The notes below the pieces were generated by a model that was given only the letters and a program-made list of their open reading frames with translations, ran no database searches and was not told the DNA's origin. From positions 1 through 59,081 of the forward strand of contig NZ_NMUL01000048.1 of the NCBI RefSeq assembly GCF_002234595.1: DNA of 59,081 nt, written 5' to 3'. This document shows positions 15,592-23,773 of this stretch, piece by piece. The DNA is from Amycolatopsis vastitatis. GTDB lineage: Bacteria > Actinomycetota > Actinomycetes > Mycobacteriales > Pseudonocardiaceae. Every line of letters begins with the position of its first letter. Positions within the stretch are counted from its first letter, which is position 1. The position numbers were made by a program, and so were the translations under genes.

Positions 15592-15853
15592 GGGGTCACT
15601 TTCGCACACCGGGACCGGGGTGACGGGGAGGTGCGGGTGCCCGGTCACCGAGCGTGGCGCGGCCGACCGGGCGAAGCGCGTCCGGGGGCTCGTCGCGCGG
15701 AGTGCCGATATTTTGCCACAATCCGGATCGCCGCTCGCGTGATCAATGAACGACGCCGCCGATCGTCGATTTCTTCCCGTTTCGAAAAACATGCTCTTTG
15801 TCGGGCGCCCTTTTGTTTTGCGTTCGGTCTTTGCGAATTGGGACGAAATCGCT

Positions 15854-16222
15854 GTGGACTTCGAAGCACTGGCCGGCGAACTGCGCAGTCTTCGGGAAGG
15901 CGTCGCCGGGGTGACCGGCACGGTGCTGGCCGCGGTCGACGGAATACCCATCATCGCCGACTCGGCCGACGACATCGACCCGGCGAAGATCTCCGCGCTC
16001 GCCGCGGCCGACCTCGGGATCGCGCGCCAGGTGGCCGAAATGACCGGGAAAGGCGCGCTGAGCCAGACCGTGGCGTTCGGCAGCGAGGACTACCTGGCCG
16101 TCTACGCCGTCGGGCGGCTGGCGCTGATGGTCGTGCTCGGGGAGAAAGGGCTGAACGTCGGGCGCCTGTTGTTCGAGTCCCGGCCCGTCATCGAACGGAT
16201 CGGCGCGATCCTGGCCGCCTAG
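15854..16222 (+). CDS. Roadblock/LC7-domain protein
   Basis: 122 residues from the GTG at 15854. LAGELRSLREGVAGVTGTVLAAVDGIPIIADS followed by IDPAKISALAAADLGIARQVAEM and YLAVYAVGRLALMVVLGEKGLNVGRLLFESRPVIERI is the Roadblock/LC7 (MglB-like) fold, which usually modulates small GTPases or multimerises in actinobacterial conserved operons. The frame is open to an ATG at 15746, but bases 15746-15853 are A/T-richer and carry no homology, so they are read as promoter DNA. The next gene, 37 bases downstream, encodes a protein of the same length. Confidence 0.8.
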   Translation: MDFEALAGELRSLREGVAGVTGTVLAAVDGIPIIADSADDIDPAKISALAAADLGIARQVAEMTGKGALSQTVAFGSEDYLAVYAVGRLALMVVLGEKGLNVGRLLFESRPVIERIGAILAA

Positions 16223-16258
16223 CCGCCACACCCATTTCACGGAAAGGATGCTCCCGCG

Positions 16259-16627
16259 ATGATGAACATCGACACAGCACTCAAGGAAGCCATGTCCATC
16301 GCCGGTGCCGTCGGGGTCGCGCTGGTCGACTACGAAAGCGGCATGTCGCTCGGCACCGGCGGCGGCGGCGACTGGCTCGACCTGGAGGTCGCCGCGGCGG
16401 GAAACACCGAGGTCGTGCGGTCGAAACTGCGGGTCATGTCTTCGCTCGCGCTCGACGACACCATCGAGGACATCCTGATCACGCTGCACCGCCAGTACCA
16501 CCTGATCCGGCTGATGAACTCGTCGAGGAACTCGCTGTTCCTGTACCTGGTGCTCGACCGCGAACGGGCGAACCTGGCGCTGGCCCGGCACTACCTGAAA
16601 CGCATCGAAGCGGACCTGCAGGTGTAA
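16259..16627 (+). CDS. Conserved small protein paired with the Roadblock protein
   Basis: 122 residues. It begins MNIDTALKEAMSIAGAVGVALVDYESGMSLGTGGGG and continues VAAAGNTEVVRSKLRVMSSL, EDILITLHRQYHLIRLMNSS and LVLDRERANLALARHYLKRIE, a diverged Roadblock-like pattern. Such proteins are encoded next to Roadblock genes in actinobacteria and probably dimerise with them; no biochemical function is established to my knowledge. AAGGA precedes the start; ATG at 16262 is an equal alternative. Confidence 0.7.
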   Translation: MMNIDTALKEAMSIAGAVGVALVDYESGMSLGTGGGGDWLDLEVAAAGNTEVVRSKLRVMSSLALDDTIEDILITLHRQYHLIRLMNSSRNSLFLYLVLDRERANLALARHYLKRIEADLQV

Positions 16628-16646
16628 CCCGGGGGAGGAGGAGCCG

Positions 16647-16990
16647 ATGACCGGAGGTGGCTCGCGAGCCGCGCTCGTCATCGGTTCGGCGCTGATGCCC
16701 GACCTCGGTTCGCTGTTCGTGTCGTCCTGCCCGTCACCCGACGCCGTCGAGGAGTGGGTGCGGCTGCGGTCGGGCACCGTCGTGGCCGGCCGCGTGGTGC
16801 GCTTCTTCGTCGACGCGGACACGGCGGCGCCGAGCCGCTGCTCGACCTGGAGCTCGCCTACCGGCCGGACCGCGACCACGAGGTGCGGCTCGCCGGGGCG
16901 CACGAACGGGTGCGGCGGGCCCGTGGGTGGCTGCGCCGGCGGCGCACCGCCCGGATCATGGGGTGGAGCTGGACGTCCAGCCTGAGGAGA
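16647..16990 (+). pseudogene. Frameshifted third gene of the Roadblock operon
   Basis: The ATG at 16647 is preceded by GGAGGAGGAG and codes well for about 62 residues (MTGGGSRAALVIGSALMPDL through VVRFFVDADTAAPS). Around 16830-16840 good coding quality jumps to another frame (EPLLDLELAYRPDRDHEVRL, then HERVRRARGWLRRRRTARIMGWSW), while the original frame turns into low-complexity Cys/Gly/Pro text ending at 16983-16985. This is what a one-base indel in a real gene looks like; the second frame has no stop before the antisense TetR gene. A sequencing error is the alternative. Confidence 0.55.
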
Positions 16991-16999
16991 CGCCCGGTC

Positions 17000-17578
17000 T
17001 CAGGAGAAGGCCTGCCGGCAGAGCCGGGCGACGCCCGCGCGGACCCGTCGTTCGCCGAGGCCGGGCAGGATCGCCGCGACGTGCTCGGCGGCGAGGGGTG
17101 CGAGCAGCGCGTGGGCGGTGTGGTCGGGGTCGGGCGTGCCGGCGAGCAGGATCGCCACGTGCCGGTGCCAGAACCGGTAGGCGCCGATCCGGTACCGGGC
17201 CCCCGGGGCCGCGGTCTCCGACATCCGCACCACGGGCAGGTGCTCGAGCAGGTAGTCGAGGTAGGCGTCGGCGAAGGCGGCGAGGCGTTCGACGGGCGGC
17301 GCGCCCGGGCCCAGCGGCGGCGGTCCGTGCAGGATCCCTTCCTGGAGCACGTGTTCCCGGGCGTCCAGCAACGCCGCGGCCAGCCCTGCCTTGTCGCCGA
17401 AGCGGCGGAAGAGGGTGCCCTTGCCGACGCCCGCGGCCGCCGCCACCTGGTCCATGGACACCGCGTCGACGCCGTGTTCGGCGAAGAGCACGGCGGCGGC
17501 GTCCAGGATGGCCGCCCGGTTGCGGGCGGCGTCCGCGCGCTCCTTGGGCGGAGGCGTGCGAAGCAGGTCCAAGGGCAT
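17000..17578 (-). CDS. TetR-family regulator of the adjacent rhodanese gene
   Basis: 192 residues. The helix-turn-helix reads AAVLFAEHGVDAVSMDQVAAAAGVGKGTLFRRFGDKAGL (about residues 22-60). The ATG at 17576-17578 is chosen over the one at 17617 because the latter would place a CGGAC-N4-GTCCG operator copy inside the gene. The C-terminal domain (FADAYLDYLLEHLPVVRMSE) is of the common actinobacterial TetR type with unknown ligand. Divergent from the rhodanese gene; both promoters lie under two operator copies, so auto- and cross-repression are likely. Confidence 0.87.
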   Translation of the reverse strand: MPLDLLRTPPPKERADAARNRAAILDAAAVLFAEHGVDAVSMDQVAAAAGVGKGTLFRRFGDKAGLAAALLDAREHVLQEGILHGPPPLGPGAPPVERLAAFADAYLDYLLEHLPVVRMSETAAPGARYRIGAYRFWHRHVAILLAGTPDPDHTAHALLAPLAAEHVAAILPGLGERRVRAGVARLCRQAFS

Positions 17579-17586
17579 TGCAGAAC

Positions 17587-17634
17587 CGGACTGCGGTCCG
17601 CTATCGTCGGGGAGCACAGACGGACTATAGTCCG
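17587..17634. promoter_or_regulatory. Two CGGAC-N4-GTCCG operators in a TetR/rhodanese divergon
   Basis: CGGACTGCGGTCCG at 17587-17600 and CGGACTATAGTCCG at 17621-17634 share 5-base arms around four variable bases, with centres 34 bases apart. The second contains a TATAGT -10-like hexamer for the rhodanese gene. Their placement between divergent genes marks them as the binding sites of the TetR protein at 17000-17578. Confidence 0.7.
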
Positions 17635-17653
17635 ATTATCTCGAAGGAGCGAC

Positions 17654-17980
17654 ATGACCGCACTCATCACCCGCGACGAGCTCGAGGCCGCGATGGACGA
17701 GGGCACCGTGACGGTGGTCGACGCGCTGGGCGGCGAGTACTACGCCAAGCAGCACCTGCCCGGCGCCGTCGCCCTGGTCCTGGCCGACGTCGACGCGCAG
17801 GCACCGGCCCTGCTGCCCGATCGCGGAGCCGCGATCGTCACCTACTGCTCCAACCCGGCCTGCCCCAACAGCGGGCAGGTGGCCGACCGGCTCACCGCGC
17901 TGGGCTACACCGGCGTCCGCAAGTACCGCGAGGGCATCGAGGACTGGGTCGCGGCGGGCCTGCCCACCGAGACGGCCTGA
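17654..17980 (+). CDS. Rhodanese-domain sulfurtransferase
   Basis: 108 residues, one rhodanese domain. The active-site loop is VTYCSNPACPNSGQVADRL, with the persulfide Cys of TYCSN; VVDALGGEYYAKQHLPGAVAL is the conserved N-terminal half and YREGIEDWVAAGLPTE the typical ending. AAGGAG lies 7 bases before the ATG. Single-domain forms transfer sulfane sulfur or act in persulfide handling. A dedicated divergent TetR repressor suggests inducible expression, perhaps by an electrophile or sulfur species (inference). Confidence 0.88.
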   Translation: MTALITRDELEAAMDEGTVTVVDALGGEYYAKQHLPGAVALVLADVDAQAPALLPDRGAAIVTYCSNPACPNSGQVADRLTALGYTGVRKYREGIEDWVAAGLPTETA

Positions 17981-18008
17981 CCGCCGCCGCCGGGTAGCCT
18001 CGGGGACC

Positions 18009-18175
18009 GTGGTGTTCGACTCGGCCCGGTCCGATCTGCGGCCCTACACCGGTTTCGAGACGGACCGCTTCGTCCGACCTTCTGCAGCCGGGAGGACGTC
18101 GGCTGGCGGTCCCTGCTCGTGCAGCGGTTCGAGCACGTCCCCGTTGAAGGAATGGCGCTGTCCCGGCGCCGGTGA
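18009..18175 (+). pseudogene. Possible remnant of an AraC-type regulator N-terminus
   Basis: From the GTG at 18009 one frame gives VVFDSARSDLRPYTGFETDR; after a frame change near 18080 another gives TFCSREDVGWRSLLVQRFEH ending at a TGA at 18173-18175. The order resembles the N-terminal arm of AraC-like regulators, but no helix-turn-helix follows. The rest of 17981-18406 has no gene that I can support. Weak call. Confidence 0.25.
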
Positions 18176-18406
18176 CGGCCGGGACGGCGTCGGCGCGGTG
18201 CAGGCCATGGCGACCGGGTTGGCCGACCACGCCGCCGGCTGAGCATACTGTCCACAGTGGATACGCGGCGGCCCGCGGGAGCGGCGGCCCTGAACGATCC
18301 AGGACGAACGCGGCGCGGCGGTCCCGCGGCCGGGTGCCGAGGTGAAGTAGTCGAACGCGGGTGCGGCCCGCGATCAGGCCGTTGCACTCCGTCGGGCCGG
18401 GCGCTA

Positions 18407-18420
18407 TGTTAGCGCTCACA
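18407..18420. promoter_or_regulatory. LacI-type operator before the arabinofuranosidase
   Basis: TGTTAGCGCTCACA is an imperfect palindrome centred on the GC dinucleotide, typical of LacI-family carbohydrate repressors. It lies 216 bases ahead of the GH54 start, with a long leader between. A close relative sits in front of the LacI gene at 40137-40148. Confidence 0.6.
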
Positions 18421-18635
18421 ATCGCTCCGCTTGTGCCGTCCGAGTGTGCCGGTGATCGAGGAGGAGGTTGGCAACGACGCCGGCCCGCGCAACCTTACTG
18501 ATCAGCAACTCCACGGTATGCACCGAGCGTGCCAGCGGGCCTCTCTCTTCCCGTCCGCGCGCCGGCGTGCTGGTGAAGTCATGCCCGGCCAAGGAATTCG
18601 GCAGTGATCCCCGAACGCAACGGGAGAGATCAACC

Positions 18636-20192
18636 ATGGCACGACAGTCGAAACACGTCCATCGGCAGGCCCTCGTCCCGGCCGTCATCGCGGCCGCGGC
18701 ACTCGTCGGCGGCCTGCTGGCCGGCGGCGGCACGTCGCAGGCGGCCACCCAGGGGCCGTGCGACATCTACGCGTCCGGTGGCACGCCGTGCGTGGCCGCG
18801 CACAGCACCACCCGTGCCCTGTACGGCGCCTACACGGGCCCGCTGTACCAGGTCCGGCGCTCGTCGGACAACACCACCCGGGACATCGCCCCGGTGAGCG
18901 CCGGCGGCGTCGCCAACTCCGCGGCCCAGGACTCGTTCTGCGCCGGGACCACCTGCCTGATCACGATCATCTACGACCAGTCCGGCCGGAACAACCGGCT
19001 CACGCAGGCGCCTCCCGGCGGTTTCAACGGCCCGGCCGCGGGCGGGTACGACAACCTCGCCAACGCCACCGCGGCACCGATCACCGTCGGCGGCCACAAG
19101 GCCTACGGCGTCTACATCGCCCCCGGCACCGGGTACCGCAACAACAACACCAACGGCATCGCCACCGGTGACCAGCCGGAAGGCATGTACGCGATCTTCG
19201 ACGGCACGCACTACAACGGCGGTTGCTGCTTCGACTACGGCAATGCCGAGCGCAACAGCCGGGACAACGGCAACGGCACGATGGAGGCCATCTACTTCGG
19301 CAACATCAAGGTCTGGGGCTACGGCAGCGGAAACGGGCCGTGGATCATGGCCGACCTGGAGAACGGCCTGTTCTCCGGGGTCAACCAGCACTACAACGCC
19401 AACGACCCGAGCATCAGCCACCGCTTCCTGACCGCCGTCGTCAAGGGCGGTCCGAACCGCTGGGCCATCCGCGGCGGCAACGGGCAGTCCGGTGGCCTGT
19501 CGACGTTCTACGACGGAGTGCGCCCCAACGTCTCGGGCTACAACCCGATGAAGAAGGAGGGCGCGATCATCCTGGGTATCGGCGGTGACAACAGCGTCGG
19601 CGCCCGCGGCACCTTCTACGAGGGCGTGATGACCTCCGGCTACCCGTCGGACGCCACCGAGAACGCGGTGCAGGCCAACATCACCGCGGCCGGCTACGCC
19701 ACCGGTGCGGCCGGGACCGGCCTGACGCCGGGCACGTCCGTCTCGCTGCGCGCCACCACCGCGTGCTGCACCGACCGCTACATCCACCACACCGGGTCCA
19801 CAGTGGACACAGCGGTCGTCGGCAGCGGCAGCTCCGCCACGGAGAAGGGCAACGCGACCTGGACCGTGCGGACCGGGCTGGCCGACAGCTCGTGCGTGTC
19901 GTTCGAGTCGAAGAACGTGTCCGGCCAGTACCTGCGGCACCAGAACTACCAGCTCCATGTGCAGGCCAGCGACGGGAGCGCGCTGTTCGGCCAGGACGCG
20001 ACGTTCTGCCCGGAGGCCGGCCGCAGCGGGCAGGGGACTTCGCTGAGGTCGCTGAACTTCTCCGACCGGTACGTGCGCCACTACAACAACACCGTCTACA
20101 TCGCGGCCAACGGCGGCTCGAACGCCTTCGACAGCACCAACGCCTACAACGACGACGTGAGCTGGGCCGTCAGCTCTCCGTGGGCGTCCTGA
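18636..20192 (+). CDS. Secreted alpha-L-arabinofuranosidase, GH54 with CBM42
   Basis: 518 residues. Signal peptide: basic start, hydrophobic VIAAAALVGGLLAGGG and TSQAAT cleavage region. The GH54 catalytic domain starts at CDIYASGGTPCVAAHSTTRA and runs to about residue 345; NGNGTMEAIYFGN carries the nucleophile Glu (about 217) and ILGIGGDNSVGARG the acid/base Asp (about 318). The C-terminal 150 residues (VSLRATTACCTDRYIHHTGS, NVSGQYLRHQNYQL, FSDRYVRHYNNTVYIAA) form the CBM42 beta-trefoil that binds arabinofuranose side chains. It removes arabinose from arabinoxylan or arabinan outside the cell. ATG at 18636 follows GGGAGAG. Likely induced through the LacI-type site upstream. Confidence 0.95.
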   Translation: MARQSKHVHRQALVPAVIAAAALVGGLLAGGGTSQAATQGPCDIYASGGTPCVAAHSTTRALYGAYTGPLYQVRRSSDNTTRDIAPVSAGGVANSAAQDSFCAGTTCLITIIYDQSGRNNRLTQAPPGGFNGPAAGGYDNLANATAAPITVGGHKAYGVYIAPGTGYRNNNTNGIATGDQPEGMYAIFDGTHYNGGCCFDYGNAERNSRDNGNGTMEAIYFGNIKVWGYGSGNGPWIMADLENGLFSGVNQHYNANDPSISHRFLTAVVKGGPNRWAIRGGNGQSGGLSTFYDGVRPNVSGYNPMKKEGAIILGIGGDNSVGARGTFYEGVMTSGYPSDATENAVQANITAAGYATGAAGTGLTPGTSVSLRATTACCTDRYIHHTGSTVDTAVVGSGSSATEKGNATWTVRTGLADSSCVSFESKNVSGQYLRHQNYQLHVQASDGSALFGQDATFCPEAGRSGQGTSLRSLNFSDRYVRHYNNTVYIAANGGSNAFDSTNAYNDDVSWAVSSPWAS

Positions 20193-20202
20193 TCCGAGCG
20201 GG

Positions 20203-20241
20203 CTTCCGCGCGTCCCGCCCACCCGGCGGGACGCGCGGAAG
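20203..20241 (+). terminator. Perfect 17-base-stem terminator after the GH54 gene
   Basis: Stem CTTCCGCGCGTCCCGCC pairs exactly with its complement 5 bases later (loop CACCC), starting 11 bases after the stop. The right arm overlaps the start of a GGAAGCGCTTTCA motif (20237-20249) that occurs again at 39033-39045. Confidence 0.75.
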
Positions 20242-20290
20242 CGCTTTCAGACGGTCTTGTCGGCGTGGCGGACCCTGGGTTACCCTCGAT

Positions 20291-20304
20291 CGGGAGCGCT
20301 CCCA
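20291..20304. promoter_or_regulatory. CebR-like box
   Basis: CGGGAGCGCTCCCA differs in one base from the TGGGAGCGCTCCCA box bound by CebR, the LacI-family cellobiose-responsive repressor of cellulase genes in actinomycetes. It follows a GGTTACCCT promoter-like stretch. The next gene start is 193 bases away, an unusually long distance, so the box may belong to the SGNH hydrolase or be left over from a lost cellulase gene. Confidence 0.6.
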
Positions 20305-20496
20305 ACCGCCGTGTTGCCGCTGACATTCCTGTGCATCGCAACGCTTCCGGTGGCGGCACCCAGATCCTGGCCGGGCACGGCAGCGGCCACGGCCACGAGG
20401 CCGTGCTCGCCGACAGCGGCGCGTCCCTGCCGGGTGTCGACCGCTTGACCTACGGCCCGGCGGGGAACCCCCCCGTGCGATGAGAGGACGTCCCGG

Positions 20497-21735
20497 ATGC
20501 ACCTGCGCCTGACCGCTGTTGTCCTGACCGCTTCCGCGTCGCTGCTGGCGCCGGCCACGGCGGTCGCCGCGCCCGCGGACGAAGCCGGGCCGCACGCCGT
20601 CACCCTGACGGAGTCAGCCCTCGAAGGAGTGCACGGCACCGCGCCCGACGCCACGGTCCGCAACGTCCTCACCGTGACCGCGAGCGGCACCGGGCTGCGG
20701 GTCCGGCTGAGCAACCCGTCCGCCACCGCCGCGCTGACCGTGCGGTCGGTGTGGGCCGGGCTGCAGCCGTCGACGGCTTCGCCGGCGCTGGTCCCGCGGT
20801 CGAACCGCCACGCCACGTTCGGCTTCCGGCGCGCGGTGACGATCCCGCCGGGCGCCAGCGCGTGGACCGACCCGCTGCCGCTGTCCGTCCGGCGCGGCGA
20901 CCACGTCGCCGTCAGCGTCTACGCCCCCGGCTCGCCGATCGGCGACCACACGTTCCCGCCGCCGGAGACCGACACGCCGGGCTCGTTCCTCTCCGGCGGG
21001 CCCGGTGACGCCGGGGCGGACGAGTCGGGAGCCGCCTACGGCGCCTTCTCACCCGGCGTCCTGTGGTGGGCGGACGCGATCAGCGCCGTTTCGGCCGCGC
21101 GCGGCACCATCGTCGCCCTCGGCGATTCGATCACCGACGGCTACAACGCTTTCGGCGGCGGCCCGCGCTGGACCGACGTGCTGGCGGCGCGCATCGGGAA
21201 CCTGCCGCCGGGGCGGCGGCTGTCGGTGGCCAACGCGGGGATCAGCGGCAACACCGTCAGCGTCCAGCCGAACCCGTACGACCCGACCGGCCAGTGCTGC
21301 GGGCCGCCAGCGCCGGTGCGGCTCGACCGTGACGTGCTTTCCCTGCCCGGTGTGCGGTACGTCCTGCTCCTGGAAGGGACGAACGACATCGGCGGCGGCG
21401 ACAACGCGCCGCCCGCGCCGGCCGCCCAGGTCGTCGGCGCCATGCGGACCGTCGCCGCGCGCGTGCACGCCGCGGGGCGCAAGATCGTCGGGGCGACCGT
21501 GCTGCCGATGTGCAACGCCGCCGGGGGACCGAAGGAACAGGCCCGCCTCGCCGTCAACGAGTGGATTCGCACGTCCGGCACGTTCGACGCGGTGCTCGAC
21601 TTCGATTCGGTGCTCCGCGACCCCGCCGACCCGACCGTGATGCGCGCGGACTGGCGCAGCGACTGCTACCACCCCAACGCCGAAGGCGACCGGCTGCTGG
21701 GCGAGTCGATCGACCTCAGGGCGTTCGGGCTCTGA
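20497..21735 (+). CDS. Secreted SGNH/GDSL-family hydrolase
   Basis: 412 residues with a signal peptide (LTAVVLTASASLLAPATAVAAP). The N-terminal 190 residues form a beta-rich accessory region (NVLTVTASGTGLRVRLSNPS). The catalytic domain carries block I GDSIT (Ser about 211), Gly in NAGISGN, Asn in EGTNDIGGGD and the Asp/His pair in SDCYHPNAEGD (about 389-392). Members are extracellular esterases or deacetylases of polysaccharides, e.g. rhamnogalacturonan or xylan acetylesterases. Located 305 bases after the arabinofuranosidase, and possibly controlled by the CebR-like box, it fits plant cell-wall degradation. Confidence 0.9.
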   Translation: MHLRLTAVVLTASASLLAPATAVAAPADEAGPHAVTLTESALEGVHGTAPDATVRNVLTVTASGTGLRVRLSNPSATAALTVRSVWAGLQPSTASPALVPRSNRHATFGFRRAVTIPPGASAWTDPLPLSVRRGDHVAVSVYAPGSPIGDHTFPPPETDTPGSFLSGGPGDAGADESGAAYGAFSPGVLWWADAISAVSAARGTIVALGDSITDGYNAFGGGPRWTDVLAARIGNLPPGRRLSVANAGISGNTVSVQPNPYDPTGQCCGPPAPVRLDRDVLSLPGVRYVLLLEGTNDIGGGDNAPPAPAAQVVGAMRTVAARVHAAGRKIVGATVLPMCNAAGGPKEQARLAVNEWIRTSGTFDAVLDFDSVLRDPADPTVMRADWRSDCYHPNAEGDRLLGESIDLRAFGL

Positions 21736-21753
21736 CACTGGCATCATGCGGGC

Positions 21754-22479
21754 ATGACGGAGTGTGCCTTCCGCGCGGCCGGGGCGAGCGTGACCGGCCG
21801 GCGGTACTCGGACAACTTCGACGTGCTGCACCTGCGGGAGTCGCCCCTGCTGGCCGTCGTCGCCGACGGCATGGGGGACGGCGAAGGCAGCCGGGTGGCC
21901 GGCCGGACCGGGACCGGCGTCTTCGTGGACCGGCTCCCGGCCGCCGGGGACGCGATCGACGCCGCGGCGCTGCGGGCCGCCGTCGCGCGGGCGCAGGCGG
22001 CGGTCGGCGAAGCCGGCCGCCGGATCGGCGGGCTGACCGGGTGCACGCTGACCGCGCTGGTGGCGGCCGGGGAAGCCCTGTGGATCGTGCAGCTCGGCGA
22101 CTCCCGCGCCTACCGGCTGCGGGACGGGCTGCTGGAGCTGCTGACCACCGACCACACGATGGCGTGGCTCGGCGCGGTCAACGGCTGGTACGCATTCGAT
22201 TCGCCCGAAGCCCACGCCGCGCGCTACCAGCTGACCCGCTACCTGGGGCATCCCGCGCACCCGGAACCGGACGTGCTGAACCTCGCGCCGCGCCCGGGGG
22301 ACGTCCTGCTGCTCTGCAGCGACGGCGTGGCCGAACAGGTGCCCTACGAGCGCATCCGGGAGGTGCTGGCCGCGTCCGCGTCCCCGGCGGGGCAGGTCGG
22401 CAGGCTGCTGGCCGACGCCGAGGCGGCCGGCGGCCACGACAACGCGACCGCGGTGGTGGTCCAGGTGGTCCCGGCCTGA
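21754..22479 (+). CDS. PP2C-family protein phosphatase
   Basis: 241 residues, soluble. PP2C metal-site motifs are VVADGMGDGEGS (about 35-45), GDSRAYRLRDG (about 113), LLCSDGVAEQVP (about 188) and GHDNATAVVVQV at the end. The usual N-terminal RxxNED box is degenerate here (GRRYSDNFDVL), as in many bacterial forms. It should remove phosphate from Ser/Thr on proteins, and may counteract the Ser/Thr kinases encoded 16-20 kb downstream, although no direct link is visible. Starts 18 bases after the SGNH gene. Confidence 0.85.
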   Translation: MTECAFRAAGASVTGRRYSDNFDVLHLRESPLLAVVADGMGDGEGSRVAGRTGTGVFVDRLPAAGDAIDAAALRAAVARAQAAVGEAGRRIGGLTGCTLTALVAAGEALWIVQLGDSRAYRLRDGLLELLTTDHTMAWLGAVNGWYAFDSPEAHAARYQLTRYLGHPAHPEPDVLNLAPRPGDVLLLCSDGVAEQVPYERIREVLAASASPAGQVGRLLADAEAAGGHDNATAVVVQVVPA

Positions 22480-22720
22480 CCGCACGGCCGCGCGGGGTGA
22501 CCGGCCGCCCCCCTGCGCGGGAGAAGGCGCTCGAACACACCGGTATCACCCGATCGCGGAGGCTTTCGGCCCTGGCTTCCCGGCGGCGGTGGCGGGAGAC
22601 TGGAGCCAAGTCACGGGGACGAAGGGCTACGGCCCCCAAGCGCCGCTGGCCCAGGTTCGCGGCCCGGTTCAAACCAGAGCCCCGCCGCGAACCGCCTGCC
22701 GTCCACGCCGGGGAGCCCGT
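22480..22720. other. Convergent intergenic stretch without a recognised gene
   Basis: This 241-base region separates two convergent genes. It has no open frame with good coding quality in either direction. A GGTTCAAACC string near 22668 recalls a tRNA T-arm but has no matching arms around it. No clear terminator was recognised. Confidence 0.4.
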
Positions 22721-23248
22721 TCAGTGGGCGATCAGCTTCACCGCCACCACCACGAGGGCGATGGCCAGTTCCCCGACGAAGAGCAGCAGCTTGACCGGCC
22801 ACCGGACGGCCGCGCGCCGCGTGGCGACCATGGCCAGCGCGGCGATCGTGAGCACCAGCGACAGGGCGGCGATCCACAGGGCGGTCCCCAGCGGCAGCCA
22901 GCCCAGTGCCGCGGCGGCGACGCTGAGGACGGGCAGCAGGGCGGTCTCCAGGACGTGGCCCGCCGCCGAGAGGATGTGGCGCAGGTCCGCTCCGCGCGGG
23001 AAGCGGCCGTGCGCGATCCGGTGCGCGCTCACGTCCGCGAACCCGCCGGCCAGGCAGAGGGCGCCCATCGCGGCCGCGATGTCGGCGAGGGCTTCCGCCG
23101 CGGACGTGCTCTGCGCGTAGTTCAGCAGGAGCAGCACGGTCGAGAGGCCCGCCAGCGTCGCGTACACGCGTTCCCGCAAGGCGGACACCGACGGCGGGCG
23201 TTCCGCGGGCGCGGAACCGGCGGCCGCCTGCGTCCGGACTTCGTTCAT
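22721..23248 (-). CDS. Hypothetical membrane protein
   Basis: 175 residues with about four hydrophobic segments: VYATLAGLSTVLLLLNYAQ, ALADIAAAMGALCLAGGFADV, LETALLPVLSVAAAALGWLP with LGTALWIAALSLVLTIAALAMV, and WPVKLLLFVGELAIALVVVAVKL. A polar N-terminus of 25 residues precedes them. No family is recognised with certainty. ATG at 23246-23248. Separated by 104 bases from the lipoprotein gene on the same strand. Confidence 0.72.
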   Translation of the reverse strand: MNEVRTQAAAGSAPAERPPSVSALRERVYATLAGLSTVLLLLNYAQSTSAAEALADIAAAMGALCLAGGFADVSAHRIAHGRFPRGADLRHILSAAGHVLETALLPVLSVAAAALGWLPLGTALWIAALSLVLTIAALAMVATRRAAVRWPVKLLLFVGELAIALVVVAVKLIAH

Positions 23249-23350
23249 GGGGGAACTTTAGCGGTCCGCTCCGGAACCGCGGCCGACGAAGAGTCCTATG
23301 GGGACGATCGTCTCCGCGAACCGGCGCACCGGAAGAAGGCCCGGCCGCGG

Positions 23351-23746
23351 TCAGCCCCCGCACGCCTTGGTCAGCGCGGCGACCTGGTCGGCCTGCTTGC
23401 GCAGCCAGGCGGCCGGCGCGCCGGTGAGGTCGCCGATCGTGGTCTCGCGCAGGGTGCCGGCCAGGGTGCCGATCGCTTCGCCCACCGTGGTGTTCCCGGC
23501 CCGCGAGGCCAGTTCGGACAGTTCGCCGGCGGCGGCGTGGGCGCGGTCGGCCGCGGCCCGCGGGTCGGTGAGGTCCGGGGTGGCCGTGGCGATCCGCACC
23601 GCCTCCGCGCAGACCGTGGCGGAGGACGCGGCCGCGCCGACCTGGCCCGCGGTTTCGGAGGCCTGCTGGGCGACGCCGCAGCCGGTGAGGGCCAGCAGGA
23701 GGCCGCCGGCGGCGACGGCCGTGGCGAATCGGTGGGTGGGGCGCAT
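23351..23746 (-). CDS. Small lipoprotein
   Basis: 131 residues. The N-terminus HRFATAVAAGGLLLALTGCG has a clear lipobox (LTGC), so the mature protein is anchored outside the membrane by a diacylglyceryl Cys at about residue 23. The rest is Ala-rich and helical (AADRAHAAAGELSELASRAG), with two further Cys residues (TVCAEAV and TKACGG) that could form a disulfide. No function known. It lies 27 bases after the TerC gene and may be cotranscribed, hence under the same riboswitch. Confidence 0.8.
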   Translation of the reverse strand: MRPTHRFATAVAAGGLLLALTGCGVAQQASETAGQVGAAASSATVCAEAVRIATATPDLTDPRAAADRAHAAAGELSELASRAGNTTVGEAIGTLAGTLRETTIGDLTGAPAAWLRKQADQVAALTKACGG

Positions 23747-23773
23747 GGTGATCGTTCCTTTCCGGGGGAGGGG

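Noticed and set aside
15746..15853. N-terminal extension of the Roadblock protein from ATG 15746
   Set aside because: The stretch is A/T-richer, has no Roadblock homology and no ribosome binding site; it looks like promoter DNA.
22650..22690. GGTTCAAACC resembling a tRNA T-arm
   Set aside because: No acceptor stem, D-arm or anticodon arm can be folded around it on either strand.
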